Shown: positions 26,279 through 34,894 of the stretch, piece by piece
Position numbering within the stretch: the stretch's first letter is position 1
How the letters are laid out: each line of letters begins with the position of its first letter
Assembly (NCBI RefSeq): GCF_020564355.1
Contig: NZ_JAJCRR010000006.1
Location: 1 to 64,000 of the forward strand
DNA: 64,000 nucleotides
Direction of reading: 5' to 3'
From: Lachnospira pectinoschiza
GTDB lineage: Bacteria; Bacillota; Clostridia; Lachnospirales; Lachnospiraceae
Made by a program: the position numbers and the translations under genes
Notes under the pieces: generated by a model
The model's input: the letters and a program-made list of their open reading frames with translations, nothing else
What the model was told of the DNA's origin: nothing
Database searches by the model: none

Positions 26279-27310
26279 ATGACATTTTATCAGGAATTAC
26301 AATTAAATCAGGCAGGTTCAAAGGCACTGATTAAAGCATCAAAGAGTAAAAAAGAAAAGCATCGGCATATTGCCGTATATCTGTTTAAAATCCTATTGAC
26401 CGTGGCGTTCTGCACCGCATTTGTAATGGCATTCGGCGCAGTTTTCGGAGAAGATAACAATATCGTAGGTGTTGTTATGCTTTTGTGCGTATTGTCGTTT
26501 AGGTATGCGGATTTAGGAATTAAAAATAAGGATGCCATGTGGGCATTTGCAGTGATTTTTGCCATTCTGGCAGCAGGACCGCGGCTTGCCAACGCCTGCG
26601 GACTTGTGGCGGAGTGTATGATACATATTGTCTGCATTATGGCGATTATGATTCTTAGCTGTCATAATGTTTTAATGTTTAATCATGCGACACTGGTACT
26701 CGGCTATCTTTTGTTATACGGATATGATGTGACCGGTGAAGCTTATTTATACCGTCTTGTGGCGATTGCGGCAGGCGCGGCTCTGACAATGGCGGTTTAT
26801 TACCGCAATCACAGAAAGCGGACATTTAAAAGAACGTTTAAAGACTTATTTAAAGAAGTGGATTTTCAGTCGTCAAGAACACAGTGGCAGCTGCGCCTTG
26901 CACTTGCGATTGCAACAGCACTGCTTCTTGCGGGAATCCTTCATCTGCCGCGCCGTATGTGGGCAGGCATTGCAGTGATGTCAGTAACACTGCCGTTCCC
27001 GGAAGAAATCAAGGGACGTGTAGGGGGAAGAATCCCCGGCAATATCATCGGCGGACTGGTATTTATATTAATTTACTGTTTTGTTCCGAAGTCCCTTCAT
27101 TCATATATCGGGATATTTGGTGGAATCGGTGTGGGACTGTCAGCCACCTACGGCTGGCAGGCGGTGTTTAATTCACTTGGAGCGATGGCTATTGCAGTCA
27201 GCTTCTTAGGACTTCCGGGCGCAGTATTTTACCGTGTTTTTCACAACGCGTTCGGTGCGTTGTACGGAATGTTTTTTGAGAAAATTTACAGCAGATGTAT
27301 AAAAGCTTAA
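26279..27310 (+). CDS. FUSC/aromatic acid exporter-like membrane protein
   Basis: ATG 26279 follows AAGGGAG. The 343 residues have two blocks of hydrophobic helices separated by a basic loop (NHRKRTFKRTFKDLFKEVDF), the two-repeat pattern of FUSC/ArAE proteins, including LPRRMWAGIAVMSVTLPFPEEIKGRVGGRIPGNIIGG. These proteins are proposed exporters of aromatic or other toxic organic acids. It is a single gene with its own promoter and terminator. Confidence 0.82.
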   Translation: MTFYQELQLNQAGSKALIKASKSKKEKHRHIAVYLFKILLTVAFCTAFVMAFGAVFGEDNNIVGVVMLLCVLSFRYADLGIKNKDAMWAFAVIFAILAAGPRLANACGLVAECMIHIVCIMAIMILSCHNVLMFNHATLVLGYLLLYGYDVTGEAYLYRLVAIAAGAALTMAVYYRNHRKRTFKRTFKDLFKEVDFQSSRTQWQLRLALAIATALLLAGILHLPRRMWAGIAVMSVTLPFPEEIKGRVGGRIPGNIIGGLVFILIYCFVPKSLHSYIGIFGGIGVGLSATYGWQAVFNSLGAMAIAVSFLGLPGAVFYRVFHNAFGALYGMFFEKIYSRCIKA

Positions 27311-27327
27311 TAAGGACAACAGACGAG

Positions 27328-27365
27328 ACTGCCGTGCGATGCCATTCGCATGGCAGTTTTTTTTT
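27328..27365 (+). terminator. Terminator of the FUSC-like gene
   Basis: ACTGCC (27328-27333) pairs with GGCAGT (27352-27357), with inner TGCGA/TTCGCA pairing, followed by eight or more T. Confidence 0.85.
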
Positions 27366-27499
27366 GTAATAGGAAAATCCGATAGAATTCCCTATTACAA
27401 AAAAGGCACTACGTGCCGATGATGCGCACTCGCGCAAAGATGTAGTTTGTCGCAAACGACCGCGCTCGGCGCGAGAATGTGCTTTGCACATTCTTTTTT
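27366..27499. repeat. Run of five hairpins between FUSC-like and GntR genes
   Basis: Successive inverted repeats are GTAATAGG/CCTATTAC (27366-27398), GGCAC/GTGCC (27405-27417), GTTTG/CAAAC (27445-27457), CGCGC/GCGCG (27461-27473) and GAATGTGC/GCACATTC (27475-27493). CTCGCGC (27429-27435) can also pair with GCGCGAG, enclosing two of them. The last one is followed by six T and can work as a terminator. GC is locally much higher than around it. Confidence 0.7.
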
Positions 27500-27531
27500 G
27501 CACAGACAGCTGCAAATCAGTCCAAATTTTG

Positions 27532-27559
27532 TTGACAAAAGTATTATCTGTATTATAAT
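27532..27559 (+). promoter_or_regulatory. Promoter of the second GntR operon
   Basis: TTGACA (27532-27537), a 16-bp spacer and TATAAT (27554-27559). The -10 box lies in a dyad (see next entry). Confidence 0.75.
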
Positions 27560-27568
27560 GTATAATAC
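27550..27568. promoter_or_regulatory. Palindromic operator, likely autoregulatory
   Basis: GTATTATA (27550-27557) and TATAATAC (27561-27568) form a perfect dyad around a 3-bp centre covering the -10 box. Additional GTATTAT and ATAATAC half-sites flank it. It probably binds the GntR product encoded 40 bp downstream. Confidence 0.65.
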
Positions 27569-27608
27569 AAATAATACAAAACGCATCGGAAAGGAGTGAA
27601 ACTGGAAG

Positions 27609-27995
27609 ATGGTTATAGAACTGGATATGGAAAGTGAAGTGCCGATATATGTGCAGCTTCGCAATCAGATAGTGAAAGGAATCGGAAAAGGAGAATTAAA
27701 AGCGCAGGAAAAACTTCCGACAGTCCGCCAGCTGGCAGCAGAAGCGGGCGTTAATACAATGACCGTGAATAAAGCTTATCAGATATTAAAGGCGGAAGGC
27801 TATATTAAGATTGACAGACGGCACGGCGCGGTAGTGGCAGATTTTGTTGATATGGATTTGCAGTTCAGGGAAAAGTTAGAAGCGGAATTAGAGCTTTTGT
27901 CGGCGGAAGCCAGCATTACGGGAATGGAAAAGGCAGAGTTTTTAAAGCTGTGCGACGGGATTTATTCTAAGATGAAGGTGTGCAGACAATCTTAA
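27609..27995 (+). CDS. GntR-family regulator, YtrA subfamily (second)
   Basis: ATG 27609 follows AAAGGAGTGAAACTGGAAG. The 128 residues show the winged helix-turn-helix (YVQLRNQIVKGIGKGELKAQEKLPTVRQLAAEAGVNTMTVNKAYQILKAEGYIKIDRRHGAVV) and a short helical tail. It likely represses its own operon, which continues into the membrane protein genes 52 bp downstream. Confidence 0.9.
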   Translation: MVIELDMESEVPIYVQLRNQIVKGIGKGELKAQEKLPTVRQLAAEAGVNTMTVNKAYQILKAEGYIKIDRRHGAVVADFVDMDLQFREKLEAELELLSAEASITGMEKAEFLKLCDGIYSKMKVCRQS

Positions 27996-28046
27996 AATCA
28001 AAGATTTTCGCACAACGTTTTGTGACGTCTGCGGATAGGAGGAAGT

Positions 28047-28571
28047 ATGGGAATTTTTATGTTTATAACATTTGCGTCGGCAAATTTAATTACAATCGGT
28101 GCGATGTGGTATGGATTGATGAGCCAGTACCGGTATAATAACGGAATGGTTCTGGGGGTGCATATTCCACCGGAACACGCAGAAGAACCGGGGGTGACAG
28201 AACAGGTCACGAATGCCAGAAGAAAAATGAAGCGGTTTCATATCATTAATCTGATTTTAATCATGGCACTCAGCATACTGTGCTTTTTTAATACAGCACT
28301 TTATGTTGTCATCTGGATTGTGTGGATTTTTGCATACATAGGAGCGGCGATTTACTTCAATGCCGCAATGCACCGGAAATTGTATGATTACAAGGTGGCG
28401 CAGGGCTGGCTTGTAGAAGGGCAGAAAAAGAAGGTCTACATCGACACGGCGGTACTGACAATGACAGAAAAAAGCGCAGTGCCGTACAGGTATCACGCAG
28501 TCGTTATTTTAATAGAAATCCTGTGCGTACTGCCGTTTCTGTGTGGAAAACGTCCGGTTTTTTGGGAATAA
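28047..28571 (+). pseudogene. DUF1648/DUF5808-like membrane protein, N-terminal half (ends at in-frame TAA)
   Basis: ATG 28047 follows AGGAGGAAGT. The 174 residues have four hydrophobic helices (IFMFITFASANLITIGAMWYG; IINLILIMALSILCFF; YVVIWIVWIFAYIGAAIYF; AVVILIEILCVLPFL) and a motif VHIPPEHAEEPGV like the substrate-free ends of DUF1648-type proteins. TAA at 28569-28571 is directly followed, in the same frame, by the rest of the protein. Co-transcribed with the GntR gene. It may be functional as a short protein, but one gene split by a nonsense codon is more likely. Confidence 0.6.
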
Positions 28572-29447
28572 ATGGGGATATTCTGTATCTGTGCCGTGGC
28601 GGTATCGGTAACGGCGTGGATAGTGCATGTTTTTATCAACCGCAGACAGCATACGGTTTACAGTCAGGATACGCAGAAAAACCAGCAGGTCAATTACCTG
28701 ATAAAAAAATATACCGGGGAAGCACTTCTTGCCATGAGCAGCTGTAATGCGGCGGCATGGGTGATGATTGCCGTACAGGCACTTATTTTTAACAGTCTGA
28801 ACGCGGTTGTGTTTTACAGCTATGTCGTACTGGAAAGCCTGTCAGGCGTGGCATTTCTGGTGCTGATTTTCCGGATGTATAAAAAGAAAAATGCCATTTT
28901 AAATGCAGATGACACACCGGTTTATGTTGATGATGACGAATACTGGAAAACAGGATTTTATTACAATCCCAATAACAGACATATGCTTGTGGCGGACCGG
29001 ATGCAGTCGGGAAATTATTCCTTTAATTATGCAACGGCAGGGGCAAAAATATGGACGGGCATTTTAACCTTTGTTGTTGCAGGAACTATCATATTTACGG
29101 TTGCGGCAATGCTTCCGCTGATTGATGTCAAAGTGGATTTTACCATGGATAATAACAGGGTAACGGTTGAGGGCGGCGGTTATAAAATCACATTTGATAA
29201 AGAATCCATTCAGAGGGCAGAGCTGCTGGATACAATGCCGCGCGATAATTTTACGAAAACCAACGGCGGCGCAACAGAAACCTATGCGGTAGGGCATTTT
29301 AAAGGGAATACTTACGGAAAATGTATGCTTTTTATATATAAAGGAAATGCGCCGTACATTCTGATTCAGACGGACACACAGACGATGTTTTTTAATGCAA
29401 AAGACAGCAGTATGACAAAGCAGTGGTATGAGCAGCTGTGTGAGTAG
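28572..29447 (+). pseudogene. DUF5808-containing membrane protein, C-terminal half (same frame as preceding ORF)
   Basis: The first codon after the TAA is ATG, but no ribosome site precedes it. The 291 residues begin in a membrane helix, have three more, then a DUF5808-like motif (YWKTGFYYNPNNRHMLVADR, about residues 127-146), another helix and an extracellular or cytosolic PH-like domain (about 190-290). With the upstream half the uninterrupted protein would be 466 residues, the size expected for this family. Reading it separately would need re-initiation at TAA-ATG. Confidence 0.6.
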
Positions 29448-29632
29448 AACACACTATTATCCAAATAATCAAATAAATTTCAATTTTTGTAAGATTTCCA
29501 TATGTTTTTATGTTTTGCACAGAAATTGCAGGTTTGTGTCGAAAGATTCTGCAATTTTTACACGATATTTATTTTTCATTCACACAGGATTGTGGTATAC
29601 TAAAGTAAAAAACAAAACGGGAAAGGTAAGAA

Positions 29633-30820
29633 ATGGCAAAGAAAAATAAAATAAAGAACTGGGTCATTCCGGGTGTAGTCGGAGGCGTGGTCATTATCCT
29701 GACAGTTGCTTCCATCGTTTCCGGTTCTATACAGCAAAAAAAGGAAAAGGAAAGCAATGCGGCGAGTGTCAGCGTAGACCGGATTAAGTTAAAAGATGAT
29801 TCGGCGCAGGCACAGCAGATGAGCAATACAGAAACAGAAGTAGAGATTGAATTTGAAGACTGTGCCGTTCCGGTAGGCACGCAGTTAAAGATGACAGCAC
29901 TGGTTGTTCCCGAAAATACGGACCAGGCACTCATCTGGAGCAGTTCGGATTCGTCTGTGGCAGAGATTGATAAAGACGGAATTCTCACAGTGAAGGCAGT
30001 GGGAACAACCGTTGTAACAGCAACTGTCGGAACCGTTTCCGATTCAGTTGTCATTGAAGGAATTGAAAATGTCGCACAGGGTTCAAAAAATAACCTTCCG
30101 GTTTACACCGGTACAACCCTTGCAAAAAATAGTGCATCCGGAAGCGGCAGTGCATCGGGCAGTACGTCATCCGGTGGAACATCCGCAGGAAGCGGCTCTG
30201 ACAGCGGCAGTACAGGTACAGGCGTCGGACAGGCAGGCGGTTCATGGACAGGCTCAGGCAGTTCGGGAAGCGGTTCATACGACGGTGGTTCCGGTGATTC
30301 GGATTCGGATGGCGGAGATGATTCAGGCAGTACGGACAGCGGTTCGGGAAGCTCCGGTGGTTCTTCAAACGGTGGATCCGGCACGACGGGCGGTTCTTCC
30401 GGCAGTAATTCCGGCAATAACGACGGTTCATCCACAAACGGCGGGAATTCCTCAAACAACAGTAATAGCGGCAGTAACACCGGAAATGGTGACAACAGCG
30501 GCAGCATTTCAGACGGACTTTCAGGAATCGGATTTACACAGCGTTATTCCAATGTTTATGTATGCGAAGAAAATGATACATATTATGGAGAAATCATTAC
30601 ACAGCCGAATGTAACCATTATCTATATCAAGCAGAGAAGCGGCACATTTGACAGCAGGATTCAGACGGTGCTTGCCAGACTGCTTCCGGACGAGTACGGA
30701 CAGGTGTGGAGCAATTATCTTTCTGCCAACACAGACAGAACTTTTACGGCAGAAGGCAGACGGGTACGAATTGTTGTAGCCCCGAATGGCGGTCACTCGC
30801 AAATAGTAATATACAATTAG
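29633..30820 (+). CDS. Membrane-anchored BIG2 protein with Gly/Ser linker
   Basis: ATG 29633 follows GGAAAGGTAAG. The 395 residues comprise a cytosolic KKNKIK start, one helix (about 12-32), a BIG2 Ig-like domain (about 72-145, ALIWSSSDSSVAEIDKDGILTVKAVGTTVVTA), a 140-residue Ser/Gly/Asn/Asp-rich linker (about 160-300), and a compact C-terminal domain (about 305-395: YSNVYVCEENDTYYGEIITQPN...). The linker would span the wall and display the end domain. I do not recognise that end domain. It is upstream of the c-di-AMP locus with its own leader. Confidence 0.75.
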   Translation: MAKKNKIKNWVIPGVVGGVVIILTVASIVSGSIQQKKEKESNAASVSVDRIKLKDDSAQAQQMSNTETEVEIEFEDCAVPVGTQLKMTALVVPENTDQALIWSSSDSSVAEIDKDGILTVKAVGTTVVTATVGTVSDSVVIEGIENVAQGSKNNLPVYTGTTLAKNSASGSGSASGSTSSGGTSAGSGSDSGSTGTGVGQAGGSWTGSGSSGSGSYDGGSGDSDSDGGDDSGSTDSGSGSSGGSSNGGSGTTGGSSGSNSGNNDGSSTNGGNSSNNSNSGSNTGNGDNSGSISDGLSGIGFTQRYSNVYVCEENDTYYGEIITQPNVTIIYIKQRSGTFDSRIQTVLARLLPDEYGQVWSNYLSANTDRTFTAEGRRVRIVVAPNGGHSQIVIYN

Positions 30821-30871
30821 ACAAAAATATGATATGCTTACACTAATATGACTTGCAGTGAGGTGAATTAA

Positions 30872-31273
30872 TTGCTGAATGAAAATAAGATTAAAATGAT
30901 GACGAAAATGGCAATTTATGAAAAAAACGAAGGCAGGCAGATGATTAAAAATTCCCGCTATTTTAAGGGGGATTATGTAGCGTTTGGCGTACTCCGTACA
31001 TTAATTGCAACAACATTTGCATATATAATCATGGTGATACTGTATGTGTTATGCAACCTTGAAAAACTGGTTGCCGACATTAATTCGCTCGATTATGCGG
31101 CAGTGGGAAAAAGACTGGGAATATATTATATCCTGATGTTAATTGTATATACCATCATTGCGGCAATGGTTTATGCCTATCAGTATAATCATTCGCGGAA
31201 AGGTCTGAAAAAGTATTTTTCAAGACTGAACAAGTTGGAACGTTTTTACGACAGCCAGAGAAAGAAAAAATAG
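30872..31273 (+). CDS. Two-helix membrane protein upstream of cdaA
   Basis: TTG 30872 has GAGGTG 8 bases upstream. The 133 residues have two membrane helices (LIATTFAYIIMVILYVLC and IYYILMLIVYTIIAAMVYAY), a cytosolic N-terminus and a strongly basic C-terminus ending QRKKK. It lies 15 bp before the next membrane protein, in the same operon as cdaA. Family not recognised. Confidence 0.65.
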   Translation: MLNENKIKMMTKMAIYEKNEGRQMIKNSRYFKGDYVAFGVLRTLIATTFAYIIMVILYVLCNLEKLVADINSLDYAAVGKRLGIYYILMLIVYTIIAAMVYAYQYNHSRKGLKKYFSRLNKLERFYDSQRKKK

Positions 31274-31288
31274 TATTGGAGGACTCAC

Positions 31289-32278
31289 ATGGTTTTTTTA
31301 CTGGAATTAAAGGAAGGATTTAAGAAATTCTATAATAAATACGATACGTATCTGGTTCCGGCAGTACGGTTTGTGATGGCATTGGTTTCTTTTCTGATGC
31401 TCAATGCAAGCATCGGATATATGTCAAAGCTGAAAAATCCGCTGATAGCCGTGGCAATGGCAGTATTGTGTGCCTTTCTTCCAAATGGATTTATGATATT
31501 TTTCTTATCGGTATTTATGCTGGTTCATTTATATGCGATTTCTGCGGAATTTGCATTGATTGTACTGGGAATCGTGCTTTTAATGTATCTGCTGTATTAC
31601 CGTTTTACACCGAAGCAGGGGTATCTTTTAGTGATTACGGTACTGCTTTGCTGGATAAAAATGCCGTACCTGCTTCCAATTGCGGCGGGGCTGTGCTTTA
31701 ACGCATTCGCCATGATTCCGGCGGCATTTGGTGTGATTATTTTTTACATTATTAAGACAGCCAGTGAATATGAAACGGCACTGACGACAAAGTCAGTCAA
31801 TGACAGTATGCAGCAGATTTCGTATATTGTAGAAAGTCTGTTTAATAATAAAGAAATGATTCTGTTTGTAATTGCAATGGTTGTTACGATTACGGCAGTA
31901 TATGCAGTCAGACGGCTAAAGATTGATAATGCGTGGACCTATGCCATTGCGGCAGGGATTGTGGTACAGTTTATCGTACTGCTTGCAGGAATTTTAGTGA
32001 CAGGTGCCAAAATCAATCTGATTCTGATGATTGTGGGAACCGTGCTTGGCGGGGTTGTAGGGTATCTGTGCCAGATTTTGTTTTTCAGTGTGGATTATTC
32101 CAGAACGGAATACGTACAGTATGAAGATGATGAGTACTATTATTACGTAAAAGCTGTTCCGAAAATTAATATTGTCAATGCCGAAGTCAAGGTCAAGCAG
32201 ATTAATGCGAGAAAGACGAAAAAGGCGCATGACATCAGTGATATGACTTCATCAGAACAGGATGACGAAAATATTTAA
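31289..32278 (+). CDS. Polytopic membrane protein upstream of cdaA
   Basis: ATG 31289 follows TTGGAGGACTCAC. The 329 residues have about nine hydrophobic helices (for example AVRFVMALVSFLMLN, LIAVAMAVLCAFLPNGFMIFFLSVFMLVHLY here in pieces) and a hydrophilic C-terminal tail (after about 265) with a Tyr-rich acidic patch YEDDEYYYYVK. It is found next to cdaA in related organisms (family knowledge, not checked). A role in c-di-AMP signalling is only suggested by position. Confidence 0.65.
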   Translation: MVFLLELKEGFKKFYNKYDTYLVPAVRFVMALVSFLMLNASIGYMSKLKNPLIAVAMAVLCAFLPNGFMIFFLSVFMLVHLYAISAEFALIVLGIVLLMYLLYYRFTPKQGYLLVITVLLCWIKMPYLLPIAAGLCFNAFAMIPAAFGVIIFYIIKTASEYETALTTKSVNDSMQQISYIVESLFNNKEMILFVIAMVVTITAVYAVRRLKIDNAWTYAIAAGIVVQFIVLLAGILVTGAKINLILMIVGTVLGGVVGYLCQILFFSVDYSRTEYVQYEDDEYYYYVKAVPKINIVNAEVKVKQINARKTKKAHDISDMTSSEQDDENI

Positions 32279-32336
32279 GAAAGCTATAAGCGGTAAAATG
32301 AGTAAAGACCGGAAGGAACAGAAATGAGGTGAGTAT

Positions 32337-33215
32337 GTGACAGCATGGAATAATTTTTTCAGCGATTATTTATCAAAATTATATATTCCACGGATTGGGT
32401 GGACAGATGTCATTGAGATTATCATTATTGCAGTGGTACTGTATAACATTCTGGTGTGGATTAAAAATACAAAAGCATGGGCGCTGCTCAAGGGAATTAT
32501 CATTGTAGTATTATTTGCGCTGTTTGCATATATACTGAATTTAAAGACAATTCTCTGGATTGCGGGAAAAACCATCAGTGTTGGCATTATTGCGCTGGTG
32601 ATTATCTTCCAGCCGGAGCTTCGGCGTGCGTTAGAGCAGCTCGGGCGCAAAAAACTGGTTGTCGGACTGTTTAACTTTGGTGAAGGCAGGGAAAAGGGTG
32701 AACGCTTCAGCAGCAAAACAGCCGATGAGATTGTCCGTGCCGCTTATGAAATGGGAGCGGTGCGGACTGGTGCATTAATCGTTATCGAGCAGGATATGGT
32801 TCTAGAGGAATATGTCCGCACCGGTATCGAGGTAGACGGTGTTGTAACAAGCCAGCTGCTCATTAATATATTTGAACATAATACACCGTTGCATGACGGC
32901 GCGGTAATTGTGCGGGGCAACAGAGTAGTAGCGGCAACGTGTTATCTTCCGCTGTCAGATAATTCAAACTTAAGTAAGGAACTGGGAACCAGACACCGTG
33001 CGGGTGTCGGCATCAGTGAAGGCACCGACAGCTTTACAATTATTGTATCAGAAGAAACCGGTGCAGTATCCGTGGCGGTGGGCGGTTCAATTATCCGCGA
33101 CATTGACAGGGATTCTTTAAGAAATAAGCTGGAGTATCTGCGCAAGAAAACAGTAGATGTCAAGTCGTTTAAGATTTGGAGAGGAAGGTTGAAAAATGAA
33201 AGAAAAGATATTTAG
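32337..33215 (+). CDS. cdaA: Diadenylate cyclase CdaA
   Basis: GTG 32337 follows GAGGTGAG. The 292 residues have three membrane helices (about 22-95) and a DAC (DisA_N) domain with the catalytic DGA motif at 187-189 (LHDGAVIVRGN) and RHR at 219-221 (GTRHRAGVG). It condenses two ATP to cyclic di-AMP at the membrane. It overlaps cdaR by 20 bp, so the two are coupled. c-di-AMP governs K+ and osmolyte transport and wall homeostasis. Confidence 0.96.
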   Translation: MTAWNNFFSDYLSKLYIPRIGWTDVIEIIIIAVVLYNILVWIKNTKAWALLKGIIIVVLFALFAYILNLKTILWIAGKTISVGIIALVIIFQPELRRALEQLGRKKLVVGLFNFGEGREKGERFSSKTADEIVRAAYEMGAVRTGALIVIEQDMVLEEYVRTGIEVDGVVTSQLLINIFEHNTPLHDGAVIVRGNRVVAATCYLPLSDNSNLSKELGTRHRAGVGISEGTDSFTIIVSEETGAVSVAVGGSIIRDIDRDSLRNKLEYLRKKTVDVKSFKIWRGRLKNERKDI

Positions 33216-34518
33216 AAATTTCAGCCTGAAAATCCTGTCAGCTTTATGCGCAATTGTATTGTGGACGATTATTGTCAATATTTACGACCCGACCATGGGG
33301 GTGACAATCAGTACCGTTCCGGTGCAGCTGATTAATACAGAAAGTCTTACGGATAAGGGCTATACGTATGAGATTACAGATGGCAGTAAAATTTCGGTTT
33401 ATGTAAGCGGACCTAAAAGTGTTATCACGGATATTAAAGCGGCAGATATTGTAGCTACGGCAGATTTAAGCAGGATTACGGCATTTGCCGATTATGCCGA
33501 TATTGATGTAAAGGTTGTCAAAGACGGCAAAACGCTGACCAATGTCGAAGTAACGCCAAAGACAACAGCGGTTAAGCTGGATATTGAAAACAGGGTAACA
33601 CAGCAGTTTGATGTTGGCATGGAAGTCAACGGTACGGAAGCGGAAGGCTATGTAGTCACGAAACAGACCGTATCGCCATCGACCATCAAGATTACCGGTT
33701 CATCAACCACCATTGCAAAGATTGCGCAGGTTAAAGCCATCTGCGACATCAGCAATGCACAGGATAATATCCAGAGTGTTGTACCGATTGTTTTATACGA
33801 TGCGGACGGCAATGTAATTGATGATCCGCAGCTTGAACTGTCAAAGAGTGAAGTGGAATATACGGCAAGTGTCAAAAAGTCTAAAACCGTACCGTTAAAA
33901 TATTCTGTTTCGGGTGAACCGGCGGACGGTTATAGCGTTCATAAGGTACAAAGTTCCGCAGACCAGATTACGATTTCGGGAGAGACAAAGGTTTTAGACC
34001 AGATTACACAGATTACGATACCTTCCGACCAGTTAAAGGTGACAGGGTTAAGCAGTGATAAGACATTTCGTCTGTGGATGGAAGATTTTGTGCCGTCTGA
34101 TGTGAGTGTGGTATCGGATTCGGTTGTTTCCATTACGGTAAAGATTTCCGATGTACACAGCAGGGAATTTACGGTGAAGACATCTGATATTACATTTTCC
34201 GGTTTATCATCAGGTCTGGAAGCGGCAATTACCGATCAGGATACCATTCATGTAATACTGACAGGTTCAGATGAAGCACTGGCAGCAGCACAGGCATCGG
34301 ATATCAAAGCTACGGTGAATCTGACAGGCTTAAAAGAAGGAACATATACATTATCGATACAGTTTCAGCTGCCGGGCGGCTGCAGTCTGGACGATACCTA
34401 TAAGGCAGCCGTAAAGATACAGGCGCAGACAGCACAGACACAGCCGGAAACAACAACACAGCAGACACAGGAAACAACAACAGCCGGTACCTCTGAAACA
34501 ACCGGCCAGAACCGGTAG
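33196..34518 (+). CDS. cdaR: CdaA regulator, YbbR-domain protein
   Basis: ATG 33196 (MKEKIFRNFSLKILSALCAIVLWTII) follows GGAGAGGAAGGTTG. A single membrane helix is followed by several extracellular YbbR repeats (for example about 50-130, 140-230, 235-320, 325-405) and a Thr/Gln-rich tail (TQTQPETTTQQTQETTTAG). YbbR/CdaR proteins bind CdaA outside the membrane and modulate it. The 440-residue length is normal. Confidence 0.93.
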   Translation: MKEKIFRNFSLKILSALCAIVLWTIIVNIYDPTMGVTISTVPVQLINTESLTDKGYTYEITDGSKISVYVSGPKSVITDIKAADIVATADLSRITAFADYADIDVKVVKDGKTLTNVEVTPKTTAVKLDIENRVTQQFDVGMEVNGTEAEGYVVTKQTVSPSTIKITGSSTTIAKIAQVKAICDISNAQDNIQSVVPIVLYDADGNVIDDPQLELSKSEVEYTASVKKSKTVPLKYSVSGEPADGYSVHKVQSSADQITISGETKVLDQITQITIPSDQLKVTGLSSDKTFRLWMEDFVPSDVSVVSDSVVSITVKISDVHSREFTVKTSDITFSGLSSGLEAAITDQDTIHVILTGSDEALAAAQASDIKATVNLTGLKEGTYTLSIQFQLPGGCSLDDTYKAAVKIQAQTAQTQPETTTQQTQETTTAGTSETTGQNR

Positions 34519-34554
34519 AATAAAAAGCTGAAAACAGCGGATGGGAGAGAAAAG

Positions 34555-34821
34555 ATGGTTAGTGAAAAAATAGTCGTAGGAAGTGCATTGGGAATACATT
34601 TAAGACCAGCGGGGGCAATGTGCGATGCTGCTGTCAAATACGATTCCCATATTACATTTGCTTATGGAGAAGGAAAGACGGCCAATGCAAAGAGTGTCAT
34701 TTCAATTTTAGCAGCAGGAATTAAATGCGGTGATGAAATAGAGCTGATTGCAGACGGTCCGGATGAGCAGGAAGCGTTAGAAAATGTTGCTGCTGCATTT
34801 AAAGAATCATTAAAAGATTGA
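34555..34821 (+). CDS. ptsH: HPr-family phosphocarrier protein
   Basis: ATG 34555 follows GGGAGAGAAAAG. The 88 residues have the HPr active-site histidine at position 15 (ALGIHLRPAGAM) and Ser47 (ANAKSVISIL) in the HPrK regulatory-site context, so both PTS phosphotransfer and CcpA-type regulation are possible. A second HPr copy elsewhere in the genome cannot be excluded. It is placed between cdaR and a phosphohexomutase gene. Confidence 0.9.
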   Translation: MVSEKIVVGSALGIHLRPAGAMCDAAVKYDSHITFAYGEGKTANAKSVISILAAGIKCGDEIELIADGPDEQEALENVAAAFKESLKD

Positions 34822-34894
34822 TTTCAAAAAGGGATTGTATTATAATTTTTATAAATTCAATCAGTAAAAAGAAGAAATATGGAGGATTAAAGTT

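Noticed and set aside
30048..30614. Overlapping open frame in the Gly/Ser linker region
   Set aside because: Low-complexity shadow of the linker in another frame; no start signal.
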